From: Pedosphaera sp. | GTDB lineage: Bacteria > Verrucomicrobiota > Verrucomicrobiia > Limisphaerales > UBA9464 | DNA: 22,588 bases | Reading direction: 5' to 3' | NCBI GenBank assembly: GCA_009695405.1 | Contig: SIAZ01000020.1 | Coordinates: 1 to 22,588, forward strand | Shown: positions 15,520-22,588 of the stretch, one piece after another | How positions within the stretch are numbered: the stretch's first letter is position 1 | How the letters are laid out: each line of letters opens with the position of its first letter | Program-made: the position numbers and the translations under genes | Notes under the pieces: generated by a model | The model's input: only the letters and a program-made list of their open reading frames with translations | The model's database searches: none | Told to the model about the DNA's origin: nothing

Positions 15520-17416
15520 GACTGCTTTTACTGTCGAGGCTCGTTGTCAAAAGCACGGCTTGAAGTTCGGTCAGGTCGAGGGATCCATTTTGATTGGAGT
15601 CCCATTTCCCTAGTTCGGCCTTGGTCCCAAGCCAAAGTCGCAATTCAGTCAAAGTAATGACTCCGTCGCCGTCTAAGTCACGTCGTTCCATAAGGGTTGC
15701 CGTGGTGTCTTGGGGATCCTCGATTTCTGGCGTTGGAGTCGGGGATTGTTTCGTGGGTGATGTAGGAGAAATCGAAGCCAGAATCGGGGCGACGGCAGCG
15801 GTAAAGAGACCGTTCGGAAAGCGGGAGGTGAGTAAACGGAGATTCGCGGCGAGAGTTTCAGGTATGTCGAGGCCCGCTGGATCATGGGCAAGGGCTCGGA
15901 GAAAGAGTTGTTCCTCAGTCGCTGTGGATGGGATGATTGCGCTGACTAGGCTGGCGTAATCGCCAGAGAAGAAAGAGTAGACGGCGCGCTCTTCAGGAGG
16001 CAGGGCGGCGATTCGTGTTTTTAGATCCAAGGAGTCTATGGCATCGGGTGTCCATCGGTCAGTGGGGAGTGCGAGGAAGGGGGTTTTCTCGACGGCGTAC
16101 AGAGGTGCTGCCGTTGAGGACTGAGTTTTGACACCGATCCAGAGATAGCGATCGTCGACGGCGAGTGTGAGGACAGGAAAACCAATTGGAAACCAGCCAA
16201 CCCATTTTTGGCTTCCAGGATGAAATAAAAGAATCCGAGAGCGTTGAGACTGATTTGGGTCGATGGTTGCAATCCAAAGGAAGCCGCGATCCATGGTGAG
16301 AGCTCGAACGCCTCCAGGAATACGACTCTTTTGGATTACTGGATTGGTAAGACGTCCGGTGTCCCGTGAACTACGCGCGTGGAGGGTTCGAAGTTTCATT
16401 CGATTACGGATACCGTTTATCATTCGGTCGCGTGCAACATCGATCGTTGCTGTCGTGGGCCGCATACCAGAGTCGATCCGGACACCCAAGCCACCGAGTA
16501 CTTTCAAAGGGGATGTTTTTTCCCGAGATTCGATGCGACCGGTGTCTGCTTCGAGAGACCAGAGACCGGCATCTGTCCCAATCCAGAAGCGTCCAGTGCC
16601 GTCACCGACCAAGGCGAGGACGGTTGTGGGTTGGAGTTCAGGAGCGACTGGGCGCAAGGCATCGCGGACTGTATTCCACTGAGGCGCATCCGCATGGCGA
16701 AAGAAGAGACTAGTGTCGGTGGAGGCGGTAACCCAATCGCCCGATCCGGCGAAGTGTTGCCAATGGGAAAGAGTTTGAGTGTCGGTGGCTGGGGAGGGGC
16801 CCTCGGAGCGGAGAAACGTTTTTAAATCTGTAGAAAGCCGAAATAGGGTGCCGGATTCACCGAGAGCAAAAAGACCTCGGCGGGTATCCGCAAGCCGAGC
16901 CAACCGGGCACTAGTGAGACCTTGAGGGGCTCCAAACAGGTTAAACTTGTAGGAAGTTGAATCGAGGGAAGCCACTCCATTATCGGAACTGATCCAAAGT
17001 TGGGACCCGCGGGTCAACAACCCTGAGACAGCATAGGATTCCGGGGCACCTCGGACAGGAGTCAGTTGATTTTCAGCGGATTGGAAGGACCACAGATGAC
17101 CCGTTTTCTCGGGAAGGTTGGGCTCTGAAAAAGGCCGAGCATTGATCCAAAGTCGTTCCCCAGCGACAGCGAGAGCGAAAACTTCGCTGACCGGTTGAGT
17201 TCGAGGAAAGTAAATTGGAATAAGATTGAAAACCCGAAATGAAGGGATCCATTCGAAGGGCCGAAGAATAAAAAGGGAGGATGAAGTGCCTTTAGTATCG
17301 GGAACGGTTGTGTTCGCAGCGTGTGCGAGTGCCATTCCTAGCATTAGACAAAAACTAAAAACAGAGCGGGAGAGCACGAGTTTGGAAACCTTCAGGTTAA
17401 GAAGGAGTCGGGGCAA
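15497..17416 (-). CDS. Exported beta-propeller protein with C-terminal EF-hand pair
   Basis: A 639-residue protein from a TTG at 17416. A GTG at 17377 gives 626 residues and a tidier signal peptide (VLSRSVFSFCLMLGMALAHA, cleavage after AHA), and is equally likely. The protein is probably periplasmic or secreted. The main part has repeated propeller-like blades: ERLWINARP, SQLWISSDNGVASLDS, GRFWIGTDAGLWSLEADTG, RGFLWIATID and DRYLWIGVK, as in the ligand-binding propellers of sensor proteins. A helical segment and a Pro/Thr-rich linker follow. Two calcium-binding loops end the protein: DLDGDGVITLTE (580-591) and DSNQNGSLDLTE (606-617), both with full ligand patterns. Its function is unknown. 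The TTG start overlaps the rsmE stop by 25 bases, and the 3' end overlaps the exonuclease gene tail to tail. No enzyme motif is seen. Confidence 0.82.
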   Translation of the reverse strand: MPRLLLNLKVSKLVLSRSVFSFCLMLGMALAHAANTTVPDTKGTSSSLFILRPFEWIPSFRVFNLIPIYFPRTQPVSEVFALAVAGERLWINARPFSEPNLPEKTGHLWSFQSAENQLTPVRGAPESYAVSGLLTRGSQLWISSDNGVASLDSTSYKFNLFGAPQGLTSARLARLADTRRGLFALGESGTLFRLSTDLKTFLRSEGPSPATDTQTLSHWQHFAGSGDWVTASTDTSLFFRHADAPQWNTVRDALRPVAPELQPTTVLALVGDGTGRFWIGTDAGLWSLEADTGRIESREKTSPLKVLGGLGVRIDSGMRPTTATIDVARDRMINGIRNRMKLRTLHARSSRDTGRLTNPVIQKSRIPGGVRALTMDRGFLWIATIDPNQSQRSRILLFHPGSQKWVGWFPIGFPVLTLAVDDRYLWIGVKTQSSTAAPLYAVEKTPFLALPTDRWTPDAIDSLDLKTRIAALPPEERAVYSFFSGDYASLVSAIIPSTATEEQLFLRALAHDPAGLDIPETLAANLRLLTSRFPNGLFTAAVAPILASISPTSPTKQSPTPTPEIEDPQDTTATLMERRDLDGDGVITLTELRLWLGTKAELGKWDSNQNGSLDLTELQAVLLTTSLDSKSSPTNSPPR

Positions 17417-18162
17417 CGACGGGCTTGATCCTTGAGAATCGCGAGAGTGGTCATCGCGGCGGTTTCTGCTCTAAGCACGAGGGGACCAAGGGAGATAGGA
17501 AGAGCTCCAGCAGCAGCGAAAAGGGAGTCTTCATGGGGAGTAAAATCACCTTCGGGTCCGATGGCAACAATCAAGGTCAAGGGAGTTGTTACTGTCTGGA
17601 AAATTGGCTCTAGTACTTTACTCAAAGTAGAGGCCGAAGGCAGCAGGGAGGCGGTGAGGAAGCGGGGGTTTTCAAGGGCCAAGGCCGCTTGGATGGCTGC
17701 GTCAAGGGGCAGTGGGCCCAAAAGGTCGGGCAGCCAAGGATTGCCACATTGTTTAGCGGCCTCGATGAGAGACTGCTTCCAGTTCTCTTGCTTCCGAGGA
17801 ATATCCACGGCATCGATCCGAGAGACTGAGCGGGCGGCATCGACTAAGATGAGAGTATCGACGCCCAGCTCAACAGCTTTTTCGAGAGTGAAATCTAGGG
17901 CTTTGTTTTTCAGTAAGCTTAAAACTAAGACTGAACGGATTCGAGATCGCGTGATGTATTTACGAGAAGAGACCGTGACCCAAGTTTCGCGACGAGTAAC
18001 GGACTGAATGTGAGCGTCGATGACGCCCCCAACGCCGTCAAGGAGAGTGACTGGGGCACCGGGTTGTAATCGAAGCACCTGACTCGCATGTCGTGAATCG
18101 GCATCGCTCAGTGCGAACGAAGGAAATTGGCTGCGTTCAGGCGGAATGAAGAAGCGGTGCAT
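17392..18162 (-). CDS. rsmE: RsmE, 16S rRNA (uracil1498-N3)-methyltransferase
   Basis: A 256-residue SPOUT-family methyltransferase that modifies U1498 of 16S rRNA using S-adenosylmethionine. The N-terminal PUA-like part has MHRFFIPPE and SRHASQVLRL (23-32). The catalytic part has LEKAVELGV (93-101), EAAKQCGNPWLP (134-145), AIGPEGDFTPHE (200-211) and LGPLVLRAETAAM (225-237), which form the knotted cofactor site. The length is normal. It starts 21 bases after dnaJ and overlaps the next gene at its 3' end. In Firmicutes rsmE also lies downstream of dnaJ, with prmA between them; prmA is absent here. Confidence 0.95.
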   Translation of the reverse strand: MHRFFIPPERSQFPSFALSDADSRHASQVLRLQPGAPVTLLDGVGGVIDAHIQSVTRRETWVTVSSRKYITRSRIRSVLVLSLLKNKALDFTLEKAVELGVDTLILVDAARSVSRIDAVDIPRKQENWKQSLIEAAKQCGNPWLPDLLGPLPLDAAIQAALALENPRFLTASLLPSASTLSKVLEPIFQTVTTPLTLIVAIGPEGDFTPHEDSLFAAAGALPISLGPLVLRAETAAMTTLAILKDQARRCPDSFLT

Positions 18163-18183
18163 GGCGACAACCGATAGTCAGTC

Positions 18184-19347
18184 TTACTTAAAAAAGGCTC
18201 GAGCTCGGTCTAAAAAGCTCATTGTTTCGGGGTTCACTGTTTCGTCGCAGAGACGGGCGAATTCTTCAAGCTTGGTTCGTTGAGCGCTATTGAGTTTCTG
18301 GGGGACTTCGATTTTGACAGTTACCATCAAGTCTCCGTTGCCGTTGCCTTGAAGGTCTTTGAGGCCTCGGCCTTTGATTCGGAAGGTATTGCCCGGTTGG
18401 GTCCCAGCAGGAATGGCGATACGTGCTTTGCCTGTCATGGTGGGAATATCTATTTCACCTCCAAGTGCGGCTTGGACGAAGCTGACTGGCATTTCGCAGG
18501 TAAGATCAGATCCTTTACGTCCAAAAATTTCATGTTCGGTGACGATGATTACCACATGGAGGTCGCCCGTCTCGCCGCCACGAACACCGACTGCACCATT
18601 GCGGGCGGAGCGAAGGCGTACCCCCGTATCGACCCCGGGGGGAATACGAATGCGAACCGAAGTCTGTTGGTTGACGCGTCCTTCGCCGTTGCAACTACGA
18701 CAGGGCTTTTCGATGGTTTGACCTGCACCGTTGCAGCGGGAACAGGTCTGCCGCATCATAATAATGCCTGCGTTTCGGGTGACTTGACCGCGACCTTTGC
18801 AGGTGGGGCAAGTGATGACCCGAGATCCCTTTTCTGCTCCCGCACCGCCGCAGGGTTCGCACCGAGCTGACTTTGCGAAACGAAGATCCTTTTCTGCTCC
18901 CAAAAAAGCTTCCTCAAGAGTGATCTCAAGATCGTAGCGAAGGTCTTCACCGCGCGATGATCCCCTCTCTTCCCCTCCACCACTCCCACCCCCACCCCCG
19001 AAGAAGGATTCAAAGATACTGCCACCGCTACCTCCCTCACCGCCAAAGACGTCACGGAAGATGTCGGAGGGATCGGGGCCTCCACCCCCACGGCCCCCAC
19101 CGCCGCGTGCGCGAGGGTCAAAGGCGGCGTGGCCATGCTGATCATAAGCCGCACGTTTTTGGGGATCGCTTAATATCTCGTAAGCTTCACCTAATTCTTT
19201 GAACTTTTCCTCGGCCTCTTTCTTCCCTTGATTCTTGTCGGGGTGATACTGGACGGCGAGTTTTCGATAGGCCTTTTTTAGTTCCTCAGCTGAGGCTGAT
19301 CGAGTGGATTCGAGGATTTCGTAAAAGTCGCGTTTTTTATCAGCCAT
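18184..19347 (-). CDS. dnaJ: DnaJ, Hsp40 co-chaperone
   Basis: A 387-residue class A J-protein that delivers unfolded clients to DnaK and stimulates its ATPase. The J domain is at 1-72 with HPD at 35-37. A Gly-rich region (80-130) contains DIFRDVFGGEGG and FESFFGGGGG and is unusually long in Gly runs. The zinc-binding domain has four CxxCxGxG repeats: CEPCGGAG (163), CPTCKGRG (180), CSRCNGAG (202) and CRSCNGEG (216). The C-terminal client-binding domains follow. The J-domain start is slightly unusual, with DFYEILESTRSA where DYYEILGV is common. It begins three bases after the grpE stop, so the two are co-transcribed. dnaK is not in the window. No Shine-Dalgarno sequence is seen. Confidence 0.97.
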   Translation of the reverse strand: MADKKRDFYEILESTRSASAEELKKAYRKLAVQYHPDKNQGKKEAEEKFKELGEAYEILSDPQKRAAYDQHGHAAFDPRARGGGGRGGGGPDPSDIFRDVFGGEGGSGGSIFESFFGGGGGSGGGEERGSSRGEDLRYDLEITLEEAFLGAEKDLRFAKSARCEPCGGAGAEKGSRVITCPTCKGRGQVTRNAGIIMMRQTCSRCNGAGQTIEKPCRSCNGEGRVNQQTSVRIRIPPGVDTGVRLRSARNGAVGVRGGETGDLHVVIIVTEHEIFGRKGSDLTCEMPVSFVQAALGGEIDIPTMTGKARIAIPAGTQPGNTFRIKGRGLKDLQGNGNGDLMVTVKIEVPQKLNSAQRTKLEEFARLCDETVNPETMSFLDRARAFFK

Positions 19348-19350
19348 AGC

Positions 19351-19953
19351 TTAGGACGGGCTAGACGTTTCGGTGGTGGTTCCCGGGCGACGGGCAACAA
19401 TGACCGTGGCTGGTCGAATGAGCCGATCCTTGATGCGATATCCCTTGCGACTTTGGGAAAGAACTTGGCCGTCTTCAGCCTCGGTTGTTTCCACTTGGGA
19501 GACGGCTTCGTGGATCAAGGGATCAAAAGTTTGGCCGAGAGCGTTGACTTCCTCGACGCCAAACTCAGAGACGGCATTACGGAGAGTTCCTTGAATCATG
19601 GTAATTCCAGCCTTGAGAGTGTCGAGATTCACCCCAGGTTGAGTAGCCGCTTGCATTGCCATTTCGAAAGTGTCGAGCACGGGTAAAATTCGCCCTATCA
19701 CCGATTCAATAGCCGATCGGCGGACGTCATCCCGTTCGCGACTTGCCCTTTTTTTGAAGTTTTCGAAGTCGGCATAGAGCCGGACATACCGTTCTTGCGC
19801 CTCAGCACCTCGGGCTACAAGAGCTTTCAAAGTAACGAGTTCTTCGGATTCGAGAGGTGCAGCAGAAGTCTCGGGGGAGTTTGTATTTGGGGTTGCAGAG
19901 TTGGCGGTTTCGCCGGGATGCAAGGTAGTTTCTTCAGGCTTCGATTCGCTCAT
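19351..19953 (-). CDS. grpE: GrpE, nucleotide exchange factor for DnaK
   Basis: A 200-residue protein, the usual GrpE length. It releases ADP from DnaK. The disordered acidic N-terminus (about 1-35, rich in Glu, Thr, Pro) leads into a long helix with YVRLYADFENFKKRASRER (56-74) and LPVLDTFEMAM. The C-terminal beta domain has FDPLIHEAVSQVET and the signature GYRIKDRLIRPATVIVAR, which match the family closely. The ATG at 19953 lacks a Shine-Dalgarno sequence. No CIRCE element (TTAGCACTC-N9-GAGTGCTAA) is visible in the 77 bases upstream, so heat control by HrcA is not supported here. Confidence 0.96.
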   Translation of the reverse strand: MSESKPEETTLHPGETANSATPNTNSPETSAAPLESEELVTLKALVARGAEAQERYVRLYADFENFKKRASRERDDVRRSAIESVIGRILPVLDTFEMAMQAATQPGVNLDTLKAGITMIQGTLRNAVSEFGVEEVNALGQTFDPLIHEAVSQVETTEAEDGQVLSQSRKGYRIKDRLIRPATVIVARRPGTTTETSSPS

Positions 19954-20030
19954 GTTCGGACGGGTTAAACTGTCTGGCGGGTAAAACTAAGATTTGGAGG
20001 TCGCTAGGACAAGACCTTGCGGTCCTTCGA

Positions 20031-21107
20031 TTAGATCAAGCCGCTGGTTTCTGGAAATCCGTGAAGGATATTAAAACTCTGGACGGCTTGGCCCGCAGCT
20101 CCTTTTAGTAGGTTATCTTCAGCGCTGAAGACGAGGAGTCGCCCGGTTCGAGAATCGAGGCGCCAAGCAATTTCAAGCGTGTTCGTTCCGATTACATTCT
20201 TGGTGTCGGGTAGGGCTTTGCCTTGGAGCAATCGAACAAAGGGTTCTGCCTCATAGGCTTCAGAATAAATCTTGGAGAGTGAGTCGTTTAAGGCGCATTC
20301 CTCGACCGATGTTGAGAAGGGAACTGATGGTGTTAAATAGAGGGTTGTCAGAATGCCACGATTGACGGGGATAAGATGGGGTGTGAATTGGATTATCACC
20401 TTCGTGCCAGCAGCAGCGGAGAGTTGTTCTTCGATTTCGGACAGGTGCCGATGTTTAGGAATACCATAGGCTCGGACGCTCTCGTTACACTCGCAAAAAA
20501 GGTAATCAAGATCCGCTTTTCTGCCTGCCCCACTCACCCCGCTCATGGAATCGGCAATGATACCAGAGGTTTGGATGATCCCTGCTTTGATCAGGGGTAG
20601 AAGGGGTAGAAGGATGCTGGTGGGATAGCATCCGGGGGAAGCAATCAAACGCGCATTGGAAATTTGCTGCCGATGAATTTCGGGTAGTCCGTAGACCGCT
20701 TCGCTGAGGAGATGGGGTGCGGAGTGTTCGTGACCGTAGAATTCACGATAGATCGCCGCACTCTTCAAGCGAAAGTCGGCACTGAGATCGATCACCCGAC
20801 AACCTGCTTCGAGAAGCGGCGCTGCAAAGGAGGCGGCGACTCCGTGAGGTAAGGCGAGGAATATCACTTCCGCAACTCGGGCGAGTGCCTCAGTATTAGG
20901 ATCGGTAAAATGCAATAACTGGGCTGCAGGTTGACTTGCAAACTTTGGAAAAATACTAGCCACCGTGAGTTCAGAATTCTGTCGGGAGGTTACCGCAGTC
21001 AGTTGAGCGTTGGGATGACGAAGAAGTAGTCGGAGGAGTTCCTCTCCGGAGTAACCAGAGGCTCCGACGATGGCAACGCGGACAGAAGAATCGCTGCAAT
21101 TCATCAT
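20031..21107 (-). CDS. argC: ArgC, N-acetyl-gamma-glutamyl-phosphate reductase
   Basis: A 358-residue enzyme that makes N-acetylglutamate 5-semialdehyde from N-acetylglutamyl phosphate with NADPH, the third step of arginine synthesis. The dinucleotide-binding loop is AIVGASGYSGEELLRLL (12-28). The catalytic Cys is at 160 in IASPGCYPTS. GVSGAGRKA (190-198), KHRHLSEIEEQL (218-229, with the likely catalytic His) and FTPHLIPVNRGIL follow. The length is normal. ATG codons at 21107 and 21104 are both possible; a TTG at 21137 would add 10 residues with no domain match. The rpsI terminator lies 160 bases upstream, so argC is probably transcribed from its own promoter in the A/T-rich stretch 21108-21265, but I see no convincing -35/-10 pair. 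Confidence 0.96.
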   Translation of the reverse strand: MMNCSDSSVRVAIVGASGYSGEELLRLLLRHPNAQLTAVTSRQNSELTVASIFPKFASQPAAQLLHFTDPNTEALARVAEVIFLALPHGVAASFAAPLLEAGCRVIDLSADFRLKSAAIYREFYGHEHSAPHLLSEAVYGLPEIHRQQISNARLIASPGCYPTSILLPLLPLIKAGIIQTSGIIADSMSGVSGAGRKADLDYLFCECNESVRAYGIPKHRHLSEIEEQLSAAAGTKVIIQFTPHLIPVNRGILTTLYLTPSVPFSTSVEECALNDSLSKIYSEAYEAEPFVRLLQGKALPDTKNVIGTNTLEIAWRLDSRTGRLLVFSAEDNLLKGAAGQAVQSFNILHGFPETSGLI

Positions 21108-21261
21108 TTCAAGTGGAGAGAAGAAGTTTGTTGGCAAGATTGAAAGTCAAGAAAGAAAAAGAATGGAAATGGATTGATCAGGCCGAGCAGTGATGCGTGA
21201 TGAATAAGAACAAAAGGAGTCGATAAGTTGGTGAGAAATATTTAGTTGCTGGGAAATTGAT

Positions 21262-21295
21262 AAAAGAAAACCCCGCCGGCAAAAACCTGGCGGGG
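21262..21295 (-). terminator. Intrinsic terminator after rpsI
   Basis: On the minus strand the stem CCCCGCC/GGCGGGG is extended by two GC pairs past a bulged A, with a T-rich loop. TTTTCTTTT follows immediately. It lies 20 bases after the rpsI stop and would end the rplM-rpsI transcript before argC. Confidence 0.88.
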
Positions 21296-21315
21296 TGATC
21301 CGAAAAGAAAGCGGT

Positions 21316-21711
21316 TTAGCGCTTGCTGAACTGGAAGCGTTTGCGCGCGCCGGGTTGGCCGTATTTCTTACGTTCGCGCATACGAGGATCGCGGGTCAGA
21401 AGACCATCAGCTTTAAGAGCGGGCCGCATAGCGGCATCGACCTCGAGGAGTGCTCGGGCAATACCATGACGGACAGCACCCGCTTGGCCGGCTTGGCCCC
21501 CACCGGACACATTGATGCGAACATCAAACTTGCCGGTAGTCGCGGTGGCAACGAACGGTTGCTGGACAGCCATTCGTTGTGATTCGAGAGGGAAGTAGAC
21601 CTCGAAAGTCCGTCCATTGACGGAGATGGTTCCGGTGCCGTGGGAGATACGGACACGGGCGACGGAGGTTTTCCGTCGGCCTGTCCCGAGAAATTCAGTG
21701 GCTTGCGACAT
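21316..21711 (-). CDS. rpsI: 30S ribosomal protein S9
   Basis: A 131-residue S9 protein from the ATG at 21711. Family features: EFLGTGRRKTSVARVRI near the start, then INVSGGGQAGQAGAVRHGIA, LLTRDPRMRERKKYG and the conserved C-terminal GARKRFQFSKR, whose basic tail reaches the P-site tRNA. A longer frame to 21741 is open but has no family support. It follows rplM by 22 bases in the standard rplM-rpsI operon and is closed by the terminator at 21262-21295. The region before the ATG (GCTTTAACGAAT) has no Shine-Dalgarno sequence, unusual for a highly expressed gene. Confidence 0.97.
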   Translation of the reverse strand: MSQATEFLGTGRRKTSVARVRISHGTGTISVNGRTFEVYFPLESQRMAVQQPFVATATTGKFDVRINVSGGGQAGQAGAVRHGIARALLEVDAAMRPALKADGLLTRDPRMRERKKYGQPGARKRFQFSKR

Positions 21712-21733
21712 ATTCGTTAAAGCGTGGGAAAGT

Positions 21734-22168
21734 TTAGCCAACGTAGGCCATTACTTTGGGTTCCTGAGCGGTATGAGGATGCTCTGGACCGACGTAGACC
21801 TTCAGTTTGGTCAGCAATTGATCGCCTAGGCGGTTTTTTGGAAGCATTCCTTTGACGGCGTGCATAACAAGACGCTCGGGATGGTTAGCTCGGACCTGCG
21901 CAACGGAACGGTAGTGTTCGCCACCCTTCCAACCGGAGTAGGACATGAACAATTTGTTATTTTCCTTAGAACCAGTGAGAACCACCTTTTCAGCATTGAT
22001 CACCACGACGAAATCGCCGGCATCAAGATGAGAGGTGAAGGTAGGTTTGTCCTTGCCACGAAGAGCGTCAGCAACTTGGACAGCGAGGCGGCCGAGAACG
22101 GCGCCGTTGGCATCAATAACGCGCCAGGCTCGGCGCTGCACATCGACCTTAGGAAGAAACGTCTTCAT
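21734..22168 (-). CDS. rplM: 50S ribosomal protein L13
   Basis: A 144-residue L13 protein, the standard length. Visible signatures are WRVIDANGAVLGRLAVQVAD (15-34), LRGKDKPTFTSHLDAGDFVV, VLTGSKENNKLFMSYSGWKGG and HAVKGMLPKNRLGDQLLTKL, then KVYVGPEHPHTAQEP. L13 is an early assembly protein of the large subunit. It is the first gene of rplM-rpsI. The leader upstream is about 170 bases from the candidate promoter and contains hairpins. The bases just before the ATG (CCCTTTTCGGTTTCTCTG) hold no Shine-Dalgarno sequence. Confidence 0.97.
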   Translation of the reverse strand: MKTFLPKVDVQRRAWRVIDANGAVLGRLAVQVADALRGKDKPTFTSHLDAGDFVVVINAEKVVLTGSKENNKLFMSYSGWKGGEHYRSVAQVRANHPERLVMHAVKGMLPKNRLGDQLLTKLKVYVGPEHPHTAQEPKVMAYVG

Positions 22169-22272
22169 CAGAGAAACCGAAAAGGGACAGGGTTAGTATC
22201 AGAGACCGAAACAGCGTCAACAGGTGATTTTACTAAAGCACTTTTGCGACGGCTGAACCGGCGATTCCGGAG

Positions 22273-22297
22273 GGCAGTGCGAGAGCACCCGCACGCC
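22273..22297 (-). promoter_or_regulatory. Hairpin in the rplM leader
   Basis: Minus-strand sequence GGC-GTGCG, an eight-base loop, then CGCAC-T-GCC forms an eight-pair stem with one bulge. A second small hairpin (CCGG-loop-CCGG) follows it at about 22259-22271. Both lie between the candidate promoter and the rplM ATG. Bacterial ribosomal operons are often controlled by structured leaders, but no known L13 motif is recognised here. Confidence 0.35.
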
Positions 22298-22348
22298 GTT
22301 GTAAAGCACCCCAACGAAAGGAACCTGCTCCGACTCGTTGGAGGGGAG

Positions 22349-22376
22349 ATGGTATTCAGAGCGCTGACAGTGTCAA
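22349..22376 (-). promoter_or_regulatory. Candidate sigma70-type promoter for rplM-rpsI
   Basis: On the minus strand a perfect -35 TTGACA (22376-22371) is followed after 16 bases by TACCAT (22354-22349) as a moderate -10. Transcription would start near 22342, giving a leader of about 170 bases before rplM. Prediction only. Confidence 0.45.
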
Positions 22377-22433
22377 CCTTCTGTCGCGGATATTCTTCGA
22401 ATTTAAACTTTGCAAGGTGCTTATGCCAATTGC

Positions 22434-22586
22434 TTAGGCGGGGGCAGGGCGTTTGGCTGGTGGCTGGAAAGGGCCGATGGAAAGGGGGTAAAAGAAACGG
22501 CTAGACATAAGCCGCTGAAAATGTTGCCCTACGTTGGTGAATACACCTGACAATTTAAACAGCGGGACCCAGTCGCAACAACTGGG
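22434..22586 (-). CDS. Possible 3' end of a gene entering from the right edge
   Basis: A minus-strand frame is open from the right edge to a TAA at 22434-22436, giving 50 residues. They include LFKLSGVFTNVGQHFQRLM and a Pro-rich basic end (FQPPAKRPAPA). I do not recognise it and the stretch is short, so chance is a real alternative. A perfect 7-bp inverted repeat (ACCCAGT/ACTGGGT, 22567-22587) lies inside it, and could instead be a non-coding hairpin. Apart from this frame, the promoter and the leader hairpins, I see no other gene in 22169-22588. Confidence 0.25.
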   Translation of the reverse strand, partial: PSCCDWVPLFKLSGVFTNVGQHFQRLMSSRFFYPLSIGPFQPPAKRPAPA

Positions 22587-22588
22587 TA

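Noticed and set aside
18280..18870. 196-codon plus-strand open frame inside dnaJ
   Set aside because: It is the complement of the conserved DnaJ zinc-finger and C-terminal region; no family resemblance.
20011..20027. Small hairpin (AAGACC-TTGC-GGTCCTT) between argC and grpE as an argC terminator
   Set aside because: The stem is short with a bulge, there is no T-run after it, and an alternative pairing competes.
22260..22340. tRNA-like pattern upstream of rplM
   Set aside because: No acceptor stem, GGTTCGA T-loop or CCA end could be placed on either strand.
21860..22504. 214-codon plus-strand open frame across rplM and its leader
   Set aside because: It is antisense to rplM, and its Arg-rich composition is typical of a shadow frame.
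1..22588. CRISPR array, toxin-antitoxin pair or prophage genes
   Set aside because: No regularly spaced repeats, and no integrase, capsid or paired small toxin/antitoxin frames were seen; apart from the IS66 end, the window is core genes.

Overview
The window looks like a chromosomal segment of a bacterium in the Planctomycetota-Verrucomicrobiota-Chlamydiota group, most likely Verrucomicrobiota. This is inferred from gene content and protein flavour (fused SecDF next to YajC, rplM-rpsI followed by argC, a RecBCD set, a decayed four-helix-bundle suffix protein), not from a marker tree. Nearly every gene is on the minus strand; only two adjacent genes (14332-15519) are on the plus strand. Almost no gene has a recognisable Shine-Dalgarno sequence, including the two ribosomal protein genes.

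Layout from left to right. Bases 1-147 are the end of an IS66-family insertion sequence, with its terminal inverted repeat and the first 29 codons of its tnpA gene running off the left edge. It is inserted in a decayed four-helix-bundle suffix-domain gene (148-702) that carries in-frame stops and frameshifts and sits directly after recD. Next come recD, recB and recC (703-9438; transcribed recC, recB, recD with overlapping ends), a YbjN-like small protein and a WYL-domain regulator. A strong hairpin terminator at 11218-11251 separates this group from yajC-secDF (11277-14198), the accessory part of the Sec export machinery. The WYL gene is therefore the first gene of a possible WYL-ybjN-recCBD transcription unit.

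The two plus-strand genes encode a conserved-looking protein of unknown role with an SH3/Tudor-like N-terminus and a complete DEDDy-type 3'-5' exonuclease domain. The exonuclease gene overlaps tail to tail with a secreted beta-propeller/EF-hand protein. That protein lies at the end of a minus-strand cluster grpE-dnaJ-rsmE-propeller (chaperone cofactors and a 16S rRNA methyltransferase). argC (arginine biosynthesis) follows, then a terminator, then rpsI and rplM with a long, structured leader and a probable sigma70-type promoter. The last 150 bases may hold the 3' end of one more minus-strand gene.

Most of the window is core housekeeping. The accessory part is the left 700 bases. I did not find a clear new defence or mobile system; the items most worth a second look are the IS66 junction in a decayed gene, the regulator-led recCBD arrangement, the C9 tract in recB just before its nuclease domain, the missing Shine-Dalgarno signals, and the rplM leader.
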